DNA from: Rhizobiaceae bacterium
GTDB taxonomy: Bacteria > Pseudomonadota > Alphaproteobacteria > Rhizobiales > Rhizobiaceae
Assembly: GCA_019635715.1 (NCBI GenBank)
Contig: JAHBYY010000010.1
Span: 1-64,000 of the forward strand
DNA length: 64,000 nt
Direction of reading: 5' to 3'
Part shown: positions 42,707 through 49,772 of the stretch, piece by piece
How the letters are laid out: each line of letters starts with the position of its first letter
Numbering within the stretch: the stretch's first letter is position 1
Notes under the pieces: generated by a model
Told to the model about the DNA's origin: nothing
Database searches by the model: none
What the model saw: the letters and a program-made list of their open reading frames with translations, nothing else
Translations under genes and position numbers: made by a program

Positions 42707-43000
42707 TCAGGCGTCGCCTTCGGCCACGGGAGGCCATTGGCGCGAGGTGTGGAGGACGCGAAGGATCGATACCGTTCCGCCACTCACCTGGTAGACGATC
42801 CGGTAGCTTGGCGGGACGAATGCCTCGCGCGTATCGGACAGCTCACCGATCCTGCCCATATAAGGCTGGGATCTGAGGTAGGACGCCGTCCGCTCGACAC
42901 GCTCGCGGATGCGCATGGCTGCGGACGGGCTGTGAGACCAGACATAGGTGACGATCCCGGCAAGATCGCGCCGTGCAGAGATCGTCCATGCGAGCTTCAC
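42707..43000 (-). CDS. RelE/ParE-family toxin
   Basis: This 97-residue basic protein has the RelE/ParE fold pattern: an N-terminal KLAWTISARRDLAGIVTYVW, the central RVERTASYLRSQPYMGRIGE and the C-terminal FVPPSYRIVYQVSGGTVSIL followed by RVLHTSRQWP. Such toxins inhibit translation or DNA gyrase. The ATG overlaps the antitoxin stop by 4 bp. It abuts livH, an unusual place for a toxin gene. Confidence 0.88.
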   Translation of the reverse strand: MKLAWTISARRDLAGIVTYVWSHSPSAAMRIRERVERTASYLRSQPYMGRIGELSDTREAFVPPSYRIVYQVSGGTVSILRVLHTSRQWPPVAEGDA

Positions 43001-43281
43001 TCAGCCGCCTCACGACCCTTGCGCTCCAGTTCGGCCATCAGGCTGTCCATGTGCTCTTCGACCTCCTCCTGAGTGCAGACGCGGCCTGCCGCGATGTCGG
43101 CGCGCGCCTCATCCACCTTGCCCTTGAGCCAGGTCAGATATTCCCTGTCCTGCTTGATGAAATCACGCATGAATTCACGCACGATCTGGGACGCCGAACG
43201 ATCGCCATGCTTCGCGGCGTCCATGAAGGCGTCACGAAGCTCCGCATCCAGCTTCATCGTGAAGACGGCTTCCTTGGGCAT
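42997..43281 (-). CDS. RHH-type antitoxin of the RelE/ParE-like toxin
   Basis: This is a 94-residue protein. The N-terminal EAVFTMKLDAELRDAFMDAA and SASQIVREFMRDFI pattern is a ribbon-helix-helix fold with DNA-binding strand TMKLD. The charged C-terminal tail (WLKGKVDEARADIAAGRVCT...) is the expected toxin-wrapping segment. The ATG at 43281 has GGGAGGC upstream. A perfect 10-bp-arm palindrome lies 16 bp upstream of the start and is its likely operator. The antitoxin-first order matches ParDE/RelBE modules. Confidence 0.88.
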   Translation of the reverse strand: MPKEAVFTMKLDAELRDAFMDAAKHGDRSASQIVREFMRDFIKQDREYLTWLKGKVDEARADIAAGRVCTQEEVEEHMDSLMAELERKGREAAE

Positions 43282-43296
43282 GACAGCCTCCCTTGA

Positions 43297-43328
43297 GGTA
43301 CTGACGATGTATATACGCCGTCAGTACC
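43297..43328. promoter_or_regulatory. Toxin-antitoxin operator palindrome
   Basis: GGTACTGACG (43297-43306) and CGTCAGTACC (43319-43328) are perfect inverted arms around a 12-bp AT-rich centre, ATGTATATACGC. The site lies between the binding-protein gene and the antitoxin. The centre offers a -10-like TATATA. Autoregulation by the RHH antitoxin is the likely role. It could also form a hairpin after the binding-protein stop. Confidence 0.65.
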
Positions 43329-43346
43329 TTTTTGGCCAGAGATGCC

Positions 43347-44651
43347 TCACAGCGGCTGGGTCGTGTAGTCGCCCTCCGGCTCGTAGAGACCGTCCTCGAT
43401 CCTGGTCTTGTGGACGACCTTGAGCTTGCCGCCTTCCACCTTGGAGATGTTCTGGATACCGAAGCACTGGTGGATCTTGCCGTCGAAGGTCTTGGCGCCC
43501 TGCGGATGCTCCGGCCCCTCGGCGAATTCGGTCAAGGCCTCGGTGGCCTCGACCAGCTTGGCCCTGTCCTCCGGACCCTTGTAGCCGGCATCCTCCATCG
43601 CCTTCTTGATGACGTAGAGGGTTTCCCAGCAGCCGAACATGTGGGCGGCGGTCGAGACGTCCTTGGGATCGTCGACCGACGCGCCATTGGCGTCGATGCC
43701 GACGGCGGCGCGATAGGCCTTCTGGGCCTCGGAATCGCCCTCCTGCGCATAGCGCGGCGAACCTTCCCAGAAGTGGCTGCCGTCGAGGAATTCGAGGCCG
43801 GGGCTGTTGATGTCGACCGCCTCGAGGCTGTCGATGAAGCCGAACAGTTTCGGGCCGCCCGAGCCGTAGAACTCGCCGAGTTCCTTGACGAAGGTCAGTA
43901 CGGCCGGCCCGACCATGACGTGATAGATCACGTCGGTGTCGGCCGGAATCTGCGGGAAATACTTGGTGAAGGAGCTTTCCGTCGGCGGTATGGCGATCTG
44001 CCCGACCACGTCGGCGCCCTGCGCCTTCAGCGCCGGCGGCAGGTAGTCGCGATGGTCGTAGCCGAAGGCGAAATCCGGGAAGATCTGCGTGACCTTCTTG
44101 CCGGCGTTCGCCGCGATCCACGGCGCCATCGCCTGGATCTGGCTCTTCACGTCGGTGATGCCCGGCTGGAAGACGTAGCGGTTGAGCTTCGTCGAGGCGA
44201 CGTGATGGCCTTCCGAGACCACGAAATAGGGCAGCTTGGCCTCGCCCGCGGCCGGCGCCGAGCCGATGACGACATGGGAAAACAGCGTGCCGTAGGCGAC
44301 GTCGACCTTGTGCTGGGTGGCGAACTTGCCGACCACCTCGGCGCCGCGGCCCGGATCGGTGCCGTCGTCCTCGATCACCACTTCGACCGGCCGGCCGTTG
44401 ATGCCGCCGGCGTCGTTGATCGCCTTGATGGCGGCGTTTGTGGTCTTCTCGTACCAGCGGCCGTAGGCCGCGCCGATGCCGGTGCGGTGCGCCTGGAAGC
44501 CGATCTTGACCGGTGCCGAACTCTGCGCCTGGGCGTAGCGGACGAAGCCTGGTCCGACGGCGAAGGCAGCAGTGGCGGCCGCGGCGCCGGTCAGCGCGCC
44601 GCGGCGGCTGAGCTTGGTGGATAGGATGGAGTCGACGCGCTTCCCGGCCAT
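43347..44651 (-). CDS. Branched-chain amino acid-type ABC transporter binding protein, Tat-exported
   Basis: This 434-residue type I periplasmic binding protein is of the Leu/Ile/Val family. The N-terminus has a twin-arginine signal (STKLSRRGALTGAAAATAAF; cleavage near YAQAQSSAP). The mature part opens VKIGFQAHRTGIGAAYGRWY and carries GGINGRPVEVVIEDDGTDPG. I start at the ATG at 44651 with AGAGGGGA upstream. It heads the operon with livHMGF, although a toxin-antitoxin pair intervenes. The ligand is unknown; related proteins bind amino acids, urea or aromatic acids. Confidence 0.9.
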   Translation of the reverse strand: MAGKRVDSILSTKLSRRGALTGAAAATAAFAVGPGFVRYAQAQSSAPVKIGFQAHRTGIGAAYGRWYEKTTNAAIKAINDAGGINGRPVEVVIEDDGTDPGRGAEVVGKFATQHKVDVAYGTLFSHVVIGSAPAAGEAKLPYFVVSEGHHVASTKLNRYVFQPGITDVKSQIQAMAPWIAANAGKKVTQIFPDFAFGYDHRDYLPPALKAQGADVVGQIAIPPTESSFTKYFPQIPADTDVIYHVMVGPAVLTFVKELGEFYGSGGPKLFGFIDSLEAVDINSPGLEFLDGSHFWEGSPRYAQEGDSEAQKAYRAAVGIDANGASVDDPKDVSTAAHMFGCWETLYVIKKAMEDAGYKGPEDRAKLVEATEALTEFAEGPEHPQGAKTFDGKIHQCFGIQNISKVEGGKLKVVHKTRIEDGLYEPEGDYTTQPL

Positions 44652-44790
44652 GCTGGTCCCCTCTCGGTGTCGCAAAGGATCTCCGCCGGACGGCGGCCGC
44701 CGCCGGCATCGCGACGACTAGAACACCAATGGCGGGGCGTGACAAGACCGCCGGCCGTCGCTGATTTTCCGTTTCCGGACAGGGCCTTGG

Positions 44791-46227
44791 TCAGGCTCCG
44801 GTGGGGGTGGAGAGCAGCCAGAGGCCGAACACGGTATAGAAAATCATCAGCACCGTCAGGGGCAGTTCGACGAGCAGCGCCCGCCTTCGATCGTCGTAGA
44901 TCGCAGCACAGGCCGAATGGCAGACGAGAACCGCCGCGACATGGCCGAGCACGATGACGCCGGCCTGAAGGTTCCACAGAACCCATGCCGCGTCCGACCC
45001 CATGGCGATCCCCGCCATGACCGGCGCATGCGCCGTTCCGAACAGGTCCCAGCCGAGGCTGAACGGATCGGAGAACGCCACCAGAGCGTACTGGCCGTTG
45101 ACCAGCAGCGCGACCAGATAGTGGGCGAAGTGGAACGCCAGCGCGATCGGCACCAGCGACCACACCAGCCTGCCGGCGAGATCCGCCAAACGCGGCCCAC
45201 CGCCCGCCATGCCGCGCCCCGCTGCAAGGCAGGCGAAGAACAGGGACGACAGCAGCATCGCCGCGCCGGACAATCCCAGTGTGTTGGGCAGGACGACCGC
45301 CGACCGGCCCGGATATTCGAGCGGATTGACGCCGATGGCGCCAAGCCAGACGAAGGTGCGCATGAAGCCGTCGAAGGATACGGAGGCGAGCGCGGCGAGC
45401 AGCAGCGCGGCTTCCGACAGCGAAAGGCCGCTGCTTGCCTCCGGCCTTGTTCCGGGCAACCCTGCCGTGATGCTGACGCGGCCGCCCGCGTCTCGCTCCG
45501 AGACGATCGCATAGGCGGAAATCAGCCGGAAGAACACCGACAGGAACTCGCCCTGCCGGCTCCAGGCCGCGTGCCCGAACGTCGCCATCGCCGCGAAGGT
45601 CAGCAGCCAATAGGCGCCAAGCACGATGGCCAGCCGGTAGGGGTCGTCAGGCGCCGGATAGACCAGTTCAAACCAGGCGAAGGCGAGCAGCAGCAGCGCC
45701 GCCGGCCACGAGGCAAGCCGGGAGGGGAGCCGGCGCGGCGCCGGCAGGATCGGCGCGAGCAGGCGAAGCGGCCCATACCAGGGATCGATCCAACGCCACA
45801 GGTTGCCAAACACCCCCTGAACAAGCGTCAGCCCGATCCACACGATCGTCCAGACCGTCAGCGGCAAGGGGTTGGAGAGCGGATCGCGGCTTCCCCAGAA
45901 ACCCGCGGCGAGCAGGACCGCGAGCATCAGGAACGAAAGCAAGCTCGTCCAGATCCGCAGGCCCGCCGGCACTTCGGCGAGGCGGATCGCCGCAACGGCG
46001 CGCCGTCGAGGCCGTCGCAGCAGGACCATGGCCAGGAAGCTCGCGGCGACGGCACAGGCGCCGCCGACCACATAGTATCCGGTCGGCAGCAGCAGGACGT
46101 GGCCCCGGTCGGAGGCATGGGCGAGGGCTTGGGACGGCAGCAGGAGCGCGACGCCTATGAGCGCTGCAACGAGGCCATAGGCAAACTGCTTTCGCTTTTC
46201 GTTGCCCCGCTCTGTCCTGCCGGACAT
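44791..46227 (-). CDS. Polytopic membrane protein of unknown function
   Basis: This is a 478-residue protein with roughly ten or more hydrophobic segments (for example GLVAALIGVALLLPSQALAH, LTVWTIVWIGLTLVQGVFGN, LVELPLTVLMIFYTVFGLWL). I do not recognise the family. WRWIDPWYGP and FHFAHYLVALLVNGQYALVA look like conserved functional stretches (His/Trp in membrane context). The only in-frame ATG, at 46227, lies inside the palindromic repeat at 46203-46495, so the first codons (MSGRTERG) are repeat-derived and the true start may be a downstream alternative codon. It stands alone between the binding-protein gene and pncB. Confidence 0.72.
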   Translation of the reverse strand: MSGRTERGNEKRKQFAYGLVAALIGVALLLPSQALAHASDRGHVLLLPTGYYVVGGACAVAASFLAMVLLRRPRRRAVAAIRLAEVPAGLRIWTSLLSFLMLAVLLAAGFWGSRDPLSNPLPLTVWTIVWIGLTLVQGVFGNLWRWIDPWYGPLRLLAPILPAPRRLPSRLASWPAALLLLAFAWFELVYPAPDDPYRLAIVLGAYWLLTFAAMATFGHAAWSRQGEFLSVFFRLISAYAIVSERDAGGRVSITAGLPGTRPEASSGLSLSEAALLLAALASVSFDGFMRTFVWLGAIGVNPLEYPGRSAVVLPNTLGLSGAAMLLSSLFFACLAAGRGMAGGGPRLADLAGRLVWSLVPIALAFHFAHYLVALLVNGQYALVAFSDPFSLGWDLFGTAHAPVMAGIAMGSDAAWVLWNLQAGVIVLGHVAAVLVCHSACAAIYDDRRRALLVELPLTVLMIFYTVFGLWLLSTPTGA

Positions 46228-46495
46228 CTCCCCCTCAAGGGCAGGGCAATCGCATTTGAGGCTACCCCCACCCCTTTCAGGGCGAGCCACCGGTCTCGCC
46301 CTGAAAGGGGTGGGGGTCCGCAGTCGCGAAGCTGCCAGCCCACCGCCATATGCGATAGCCCTGCCCTCGATGGGGGAGATCGGTCGGCCGCTTTGCCTAA
46401 CGCCCATTCTGCATCTTTGTAAATTTGCGAAATCCGCGAAACTGCTGATCTCCCCCCTCGAGGGGGGAGATGTCCGGCAGGACAGAGGGGGGCCG
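46203..46495. repeat. Nested composite palindrome upstream of the membrane protein gene
   Basis: Three inverted pairs are nested. The outer arms are CTGTCCTGCCGGACATCTCC (46212-46231) and GGAGATGTCCGGCAGGACAG (46466-46485). The second pair is GGGCAGGGC / GCCCTGCCC. The third is CCCCCACCCCTTTCAGGGCG and CGCCCTGAAAGGGGTGGGGG. It fills the 373-bp gap between pncB and the membrane protein gene, apart from the short stretch 46496-46600, in which I see nothing. Confidence 0.8.
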
Positions 46496-46600
46496 CGTAG
46501 AATACAAAGCTCTAGTTTGCGCTGAATGGATTCCGGCGAACTTCGCCGCCGGCTCCCTCAAATACCAAATAATTGCCAAACGCGGAAACGGCCGTTCCCC

Positions 46601-47905
46601 TCAAACCTTCACCAACTGCTTGACGCGCTCCTCGTTGCCGAAAAGCCGCAGATAGCGGGCGATTTCACCGGCATCGCCGGTCGCCTTGGCCGGATTGTCG
46701 GACAGCTTGACGGCCGGACGGCCGTTGGCGCGCGTCACCTTGCAGACCAGCGAGATGGCGTTGAGGCGATCCGTCGGCACGGGCGCGCAGCCCTCGAAAT
46801 CATTGGTGAGGTTGGTGCCCCAGCCGAAGGCCATGCGCACCTTGCCGCTGAAATGGCGATGCGCTTCCTCGATCGCGTCGACGTCGAGGCCGTCGGAGAA
46901 GATCAGGATCTTGGTCCGCGGATCGACTCCCTTGGAACGCCACCATTCGAGGATGCGCTCGCCGCCCTCGATCGGCGGGGCGCTGTCGGGGCGAAAGCCC
47001 GTCCAGTCGGCCACCCAGTTCGGCGCGTCGCGCAGGAAGGCGGCGGTGCCGAAGGCGTCAGGCAGGACGATGAGCAGATTGCCGCCATAGTAGCGCTGCC
47101 AGTCCTGCAGCACGCGATAGGGCGACTGGCGAAGTTCCGCGTCGGTATTCGTCAATGCCGCATAGACCATCGGCAGTTCGTGGGCATTGGTGCCGAGCGC
47201 CTCGAGATCGCTGTCCATCGCCAGCTTGACGTTCGACGTGCCGGTGAAGGCATCGCCGATGCCTTCCTTCAGCGCCTCGACGCACCAGCGCTGCCACAGG
47301 AAGGAATGCCGGCGGCGGGTGCCGAAATCGGAGATCTTGAGATCGGGCAGCAGGCGCAGGCGCTCCGTCTTGGCCCAGAGCTTGGCCTTGGCGCGCGCGT
47401 AGAGCACGTCGAGCGCGAAGGGCCCGAGCGAGCGCATGGCGGCGCGCGAACGCAGTTCGTTGATGATCGCCAGCGCCGGGATTTCCCACATCGACGTGTA
47501 GGCCCAGGGGCCGTGGAACTCGAGCTCGTACTGGCCGTCGCGCTTCGACAGCTCGTATTCCGGCAGGCGGAAGTCCTCCAGCCAGGCGACGAATTCCGGC
47601 TCGAAGATCTGCTTGCGGCCGTAGAATGTGTTGCCGGCGAGCCAGATCAGCTCCTTCTTGCTGAACCTCAATGTCCGCGCATGATCGAGCTGCTCGCGCA
47701 GCATGGCTTCGTCGATCTCATCGGCCAGCCTCACCGAGGTGGCGCGATTGATCAGCGAAAAGGTGACGTCGACCTTGCGGTAGAGGCCCCAGATCATCTG
47801 CAGCATCAGAAGCTTGTAGAAATCCGTGTCCAGCAGGCTGCGGACGATCGGGTCGACCTTCCAGGTATGGTTGTAGACACGGCGGGCAATGTCGGTCTTG
47901 GTCAT
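46601..47905 (-). CDS. pncB: Nicotinate phosphoribosyltransferase
   Basis: This 434-residue enzyme makes nicotinate mononucleotide from nicotinate and PRPP in NAD salvage. Family motifs are [53 protein letters not shown] (the autophosphorylated His region), [10 protein letters not shown] and [11 protein letters not shown]. It is the counterpart of pncA at 38206-38805. The gene stands alone. If the 31-38 kb operon degrades nicotinate, PncB would compete for the same pool. Confidence 0.96.
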   Translation of the reverse strand: MTKTDIARRVYNHTWKVDPIVRSLLDTDFYKLLMLQMIWGLYRKVDVTFSLINRATSVRLADEIDEAMLREQLDHARTLRFSKKELIWLAGNTFYGRKQIFEPEFVAWLEDFRLPEYELSKRDGQYELEFHGPWAYTSMWEIPALAIINELRSRAAMRSLGPFALDVLYARAKAKLWAKTERLRLLPDLKISDFGTRRRHSFLWQRWCVEALKEGIGDAFTGTSNVKLAMDSDLEALGTNAHELPMVYAALTNTDAELRQSPYRVLQDWQRYYGGNLLIVLPDAFGTAAFLRDAPNWVADWTGFRPDSAPPIEGGERILEWWRSKGVDPRTKILIFSDGLDVDAIEEAHRHFSGKVRMAFGWGTNLTNDFEGCAPVPTDRLNAISLVCKVTRANGRPAVKLSDNPAKATGDAGEIARYLRLFGNEERVKQLVKV

Positions 47906-48038
47906 CCGCCCCTCTCCAAAGCGACGCGCAGGCCTGCGGCAGGCCCGTCGCGCCTATACCATCGAAACGTGAAGCCTGCGCGCGCTTTGCGTTGGTCCTA
48001 GAGCCTTTCATGGCTACACGGCTCTGGGCGACTTCGTG

Positions 48039-48791
48039 CTATCGCGCGACGTAGCCGCCGTCCGACGACAGGATCGCCCCGGTGATGAACGAGGCCTGGT
48101 CGGAGGCCAGGAAGGCGATCGCCTCGGCGATGTCGAGCGGCGTGCCGATCCGCCCGAGCGGATGCGCCGCCTTGATGTCGCGCTCGGCCGCGACCGGGTC
48201 CGGCTGGTCGTCGAGATAGCGCTGCAGGAAGGGCGTATCGATCGAGCCGGGCGCCACGGAGTTCACGCGGATGCCGTGCGGCGCATAGTCGATCGCGAGT
48301 TGCCTCGTGAGCTGCACGATCGCGCCCTTGCTGGCGCAGTAGACCGCCTGGAACGGCAGGCCGACGAGGCCGGAAATCGAGCTGACGCTGACGATGGCGC
48401 CGCTCTTCTGGCCAACCATGTGCTTCAGCGCCGCCTTGCAGTGATGGAACACACCCGTGACGTTGACCGCCATCACATCGTTCCACTCCTCCTCGTCGGT
48501 CGAGAGGATGTCCTTGGTGACGATGATCGCCGCGTTGTTGACGAGGATATCCAGCCGGCCGAAGCGCGACAGCGCCAGGTCGACGGCCTTCGTGGCCGTC
48601 TCCGCCTTGCGGACGTCGCCCTGCAAGGTCGCGACGGCGGCGGCGGCCATGCCGTCGACGCCCCCATGGACGTCCTCGGCGACGACGCGCGCGCCGCGGC
48701 GGGTCAGCAGGTCGACGGTGGCGCGGCCGATGCCGCCGGACGCACCGGTCACGAGTGCCACCTTGCCGTCGAGCGGCTTGCCTTCAGACAT
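48039..48791 (-). CDS. Short-chain dehydrogenase/reductase
   Basis: This is a 250-residue classical SDR. The cofactor motif is TGASGGIGRA (TGxxxGxG), followed by NNAA, the catalytic Ser in VSSISG and YCASK (Tyr-x3-Lys), then the C-terminal LASDQASFITGAILSSDGGY. An acidic residue after strand beta-2 (AED) suggests NAD preference. I start at the ATG at 48791 with GGGAGG upstream. The substrate is unknown; it resembles 3-oxoacyl-ACP reductase/glucose dehydrogenase-type SDRs. The gene stands alone. Confidence 0.88.
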   Translation of the reverse strand: MSEGKPLDGKVALVTGASGGIGRATVDLLTRRGARVVAEDVHGGVDGMAAAAVATLQGDVRKAETATKAVDLALSRFGRLDILVNNAAIIVTKDILSTDEEEWNDVMAVNVTGVFHHCKAALKHMVGQKSGAIVSVSSISGLVGLPFQAVYCASKGAIVQLTRQLAIDYAPHGIRVNSVAPGSIDTPFLQRYLDDQPDPVAAERDIKAAHPLGRIGTPLDIAEAIAFLASDQASFITGAILSSDGGYVAR

Positions 48792-48954
48792 CTTTTTCGT
48801 CCTCCCGAATGCAGAGCGCCGTGGATCGCGCTCCGGTTGCATCCGAGCATATCGAGAGACGAGCGTCCACAGCGCTCAAGCGGAGCAATGATGAATACCG
48901 GAAAGGAAGCAGGGAGCCGCGACGTCGTTTCACGAAATGAGCCGGCGTTGGCGT

Positions 48955-49071
48955 CCCCTCTCCCTGTTCTTCACGGGGAGAGGGTAAGGGTGAGGGGCGG
49001 CGCCAGCCTCGACCCGTTGGCTTCGCCCCTCATCTGCCTGCCGGCATCTTCTCCCCGTGAACGGGGAGAAG
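48955..49071. repeat. Palindromic intergenic repeat
   Basis: Related inverted modules CCCCTCTCCCTGTTCTTCAC / GTGAACGGGGAGAAG surround GGTGAGGGGCG / CGCCCCTCATC. It fills much of the 307-bp gap between the SDR gene and the small secreted-protein gene and shares its GGGGAGAAG and CCCCTCAT modules with 57524-57651. The other bases of that gap show nothing notable. Confidence 0.72.
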
Positions 49072-49098
49072 ACCGCAGCAGCGACGTCAGCACCCAAC

Positions 49099-49542
49099 TT
49101 ACCAGCAGGCGTAGGCGTATTCGCACCAGCCATTGTAGTAGCAGTAATACTGCCAGTAGCAGACGGCCTTGGAGTTGGCGGCGGCGGTCTCGCGGACCTG
49201 ACCGGCGACCTTGGTGATCAGTTCGTCACCCTGGGCGAGATCCTCGGCCTTCTTCAGCACGCCCTCTATGTCGAAGGCGGTGCTCGTGTCGGCGCCGCCC
49301 TCGCCCGTCTGGCCGTCGGCCAGCACCTTGCCGGGAACGCTCGCCATCATCTTGGCGGCGGTGACCAGGGCAAGCGCGTCGCCCTTGGTCTCGCCGTAGC
49401 TGACGAGATTGCGCGCGGTTTCGAGGATGAGCCGGCCCTCGGCCTGCTGGGCCGTGCTCAGGTCCTGCTTTTCCTGGGCGATCGACGCGCCCGCGGTCAG
49501 GCTCAGCGCCACGAAGGCGGTTGCCAGTATGAGTTTCTTCAT
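49099..49542 (-). CDS. Small secreted protein with Cys/aromatic repeat tail
   Basis: This is a 147-residue protein I cannot assign. A Sec signal peptide (MKKLILATAFVALSLTAGAS, cleavage near IA/QEK) is followed by a soluble helical domain. The last 20 residues, CYWQYYCYYNGWCEYAYACW, carry Cys at 128, 134, 140 and 146, a strict six-residue period with aromatic residues between. A Lys at 125 lies just before this tail. The upstream same-strand gene encodes a caspase-fold protease, which typically cleaves after basic residues, so the tail may be processed; that is inference. Disulfide bonding in the periplasm or outside is plausible. Confidence 0.8.
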   Translation of the reverse strand: MKKLILATAFVALSLTAGASIAQEKQDLSTAQQAEGRLILETARNLVSYGETKGDALALVTAAKMMASVPGKVLADGQTGEGGADTSTAFDIEGVLKKAEDLAQGDELITKVAGQVRETAAANSKAVCYWQYYCYYNGWCEYAYACW

Positions 49543-49772
49543 CGGTGTCGGTCCTCATCGTTTGGCGAGGCCGGCGCGTTCCCGGACAGACGGCCGGAAC
49601 CGCGCGGCTCGACGTTTCATTTGGCCGGGTCGCAAAGCTGCCGCGGCCATCGGGCTTCACCGGCGGCATCCTCCCGCCCGGCGCTCCGCTCCCGACTTGC
49701 CCCCCTTCAGAGCAGGCCCGGATGACGGATCGTTGACGAACCGCTCGCGCGGTCCGGAATTCCTGCGCGGCG

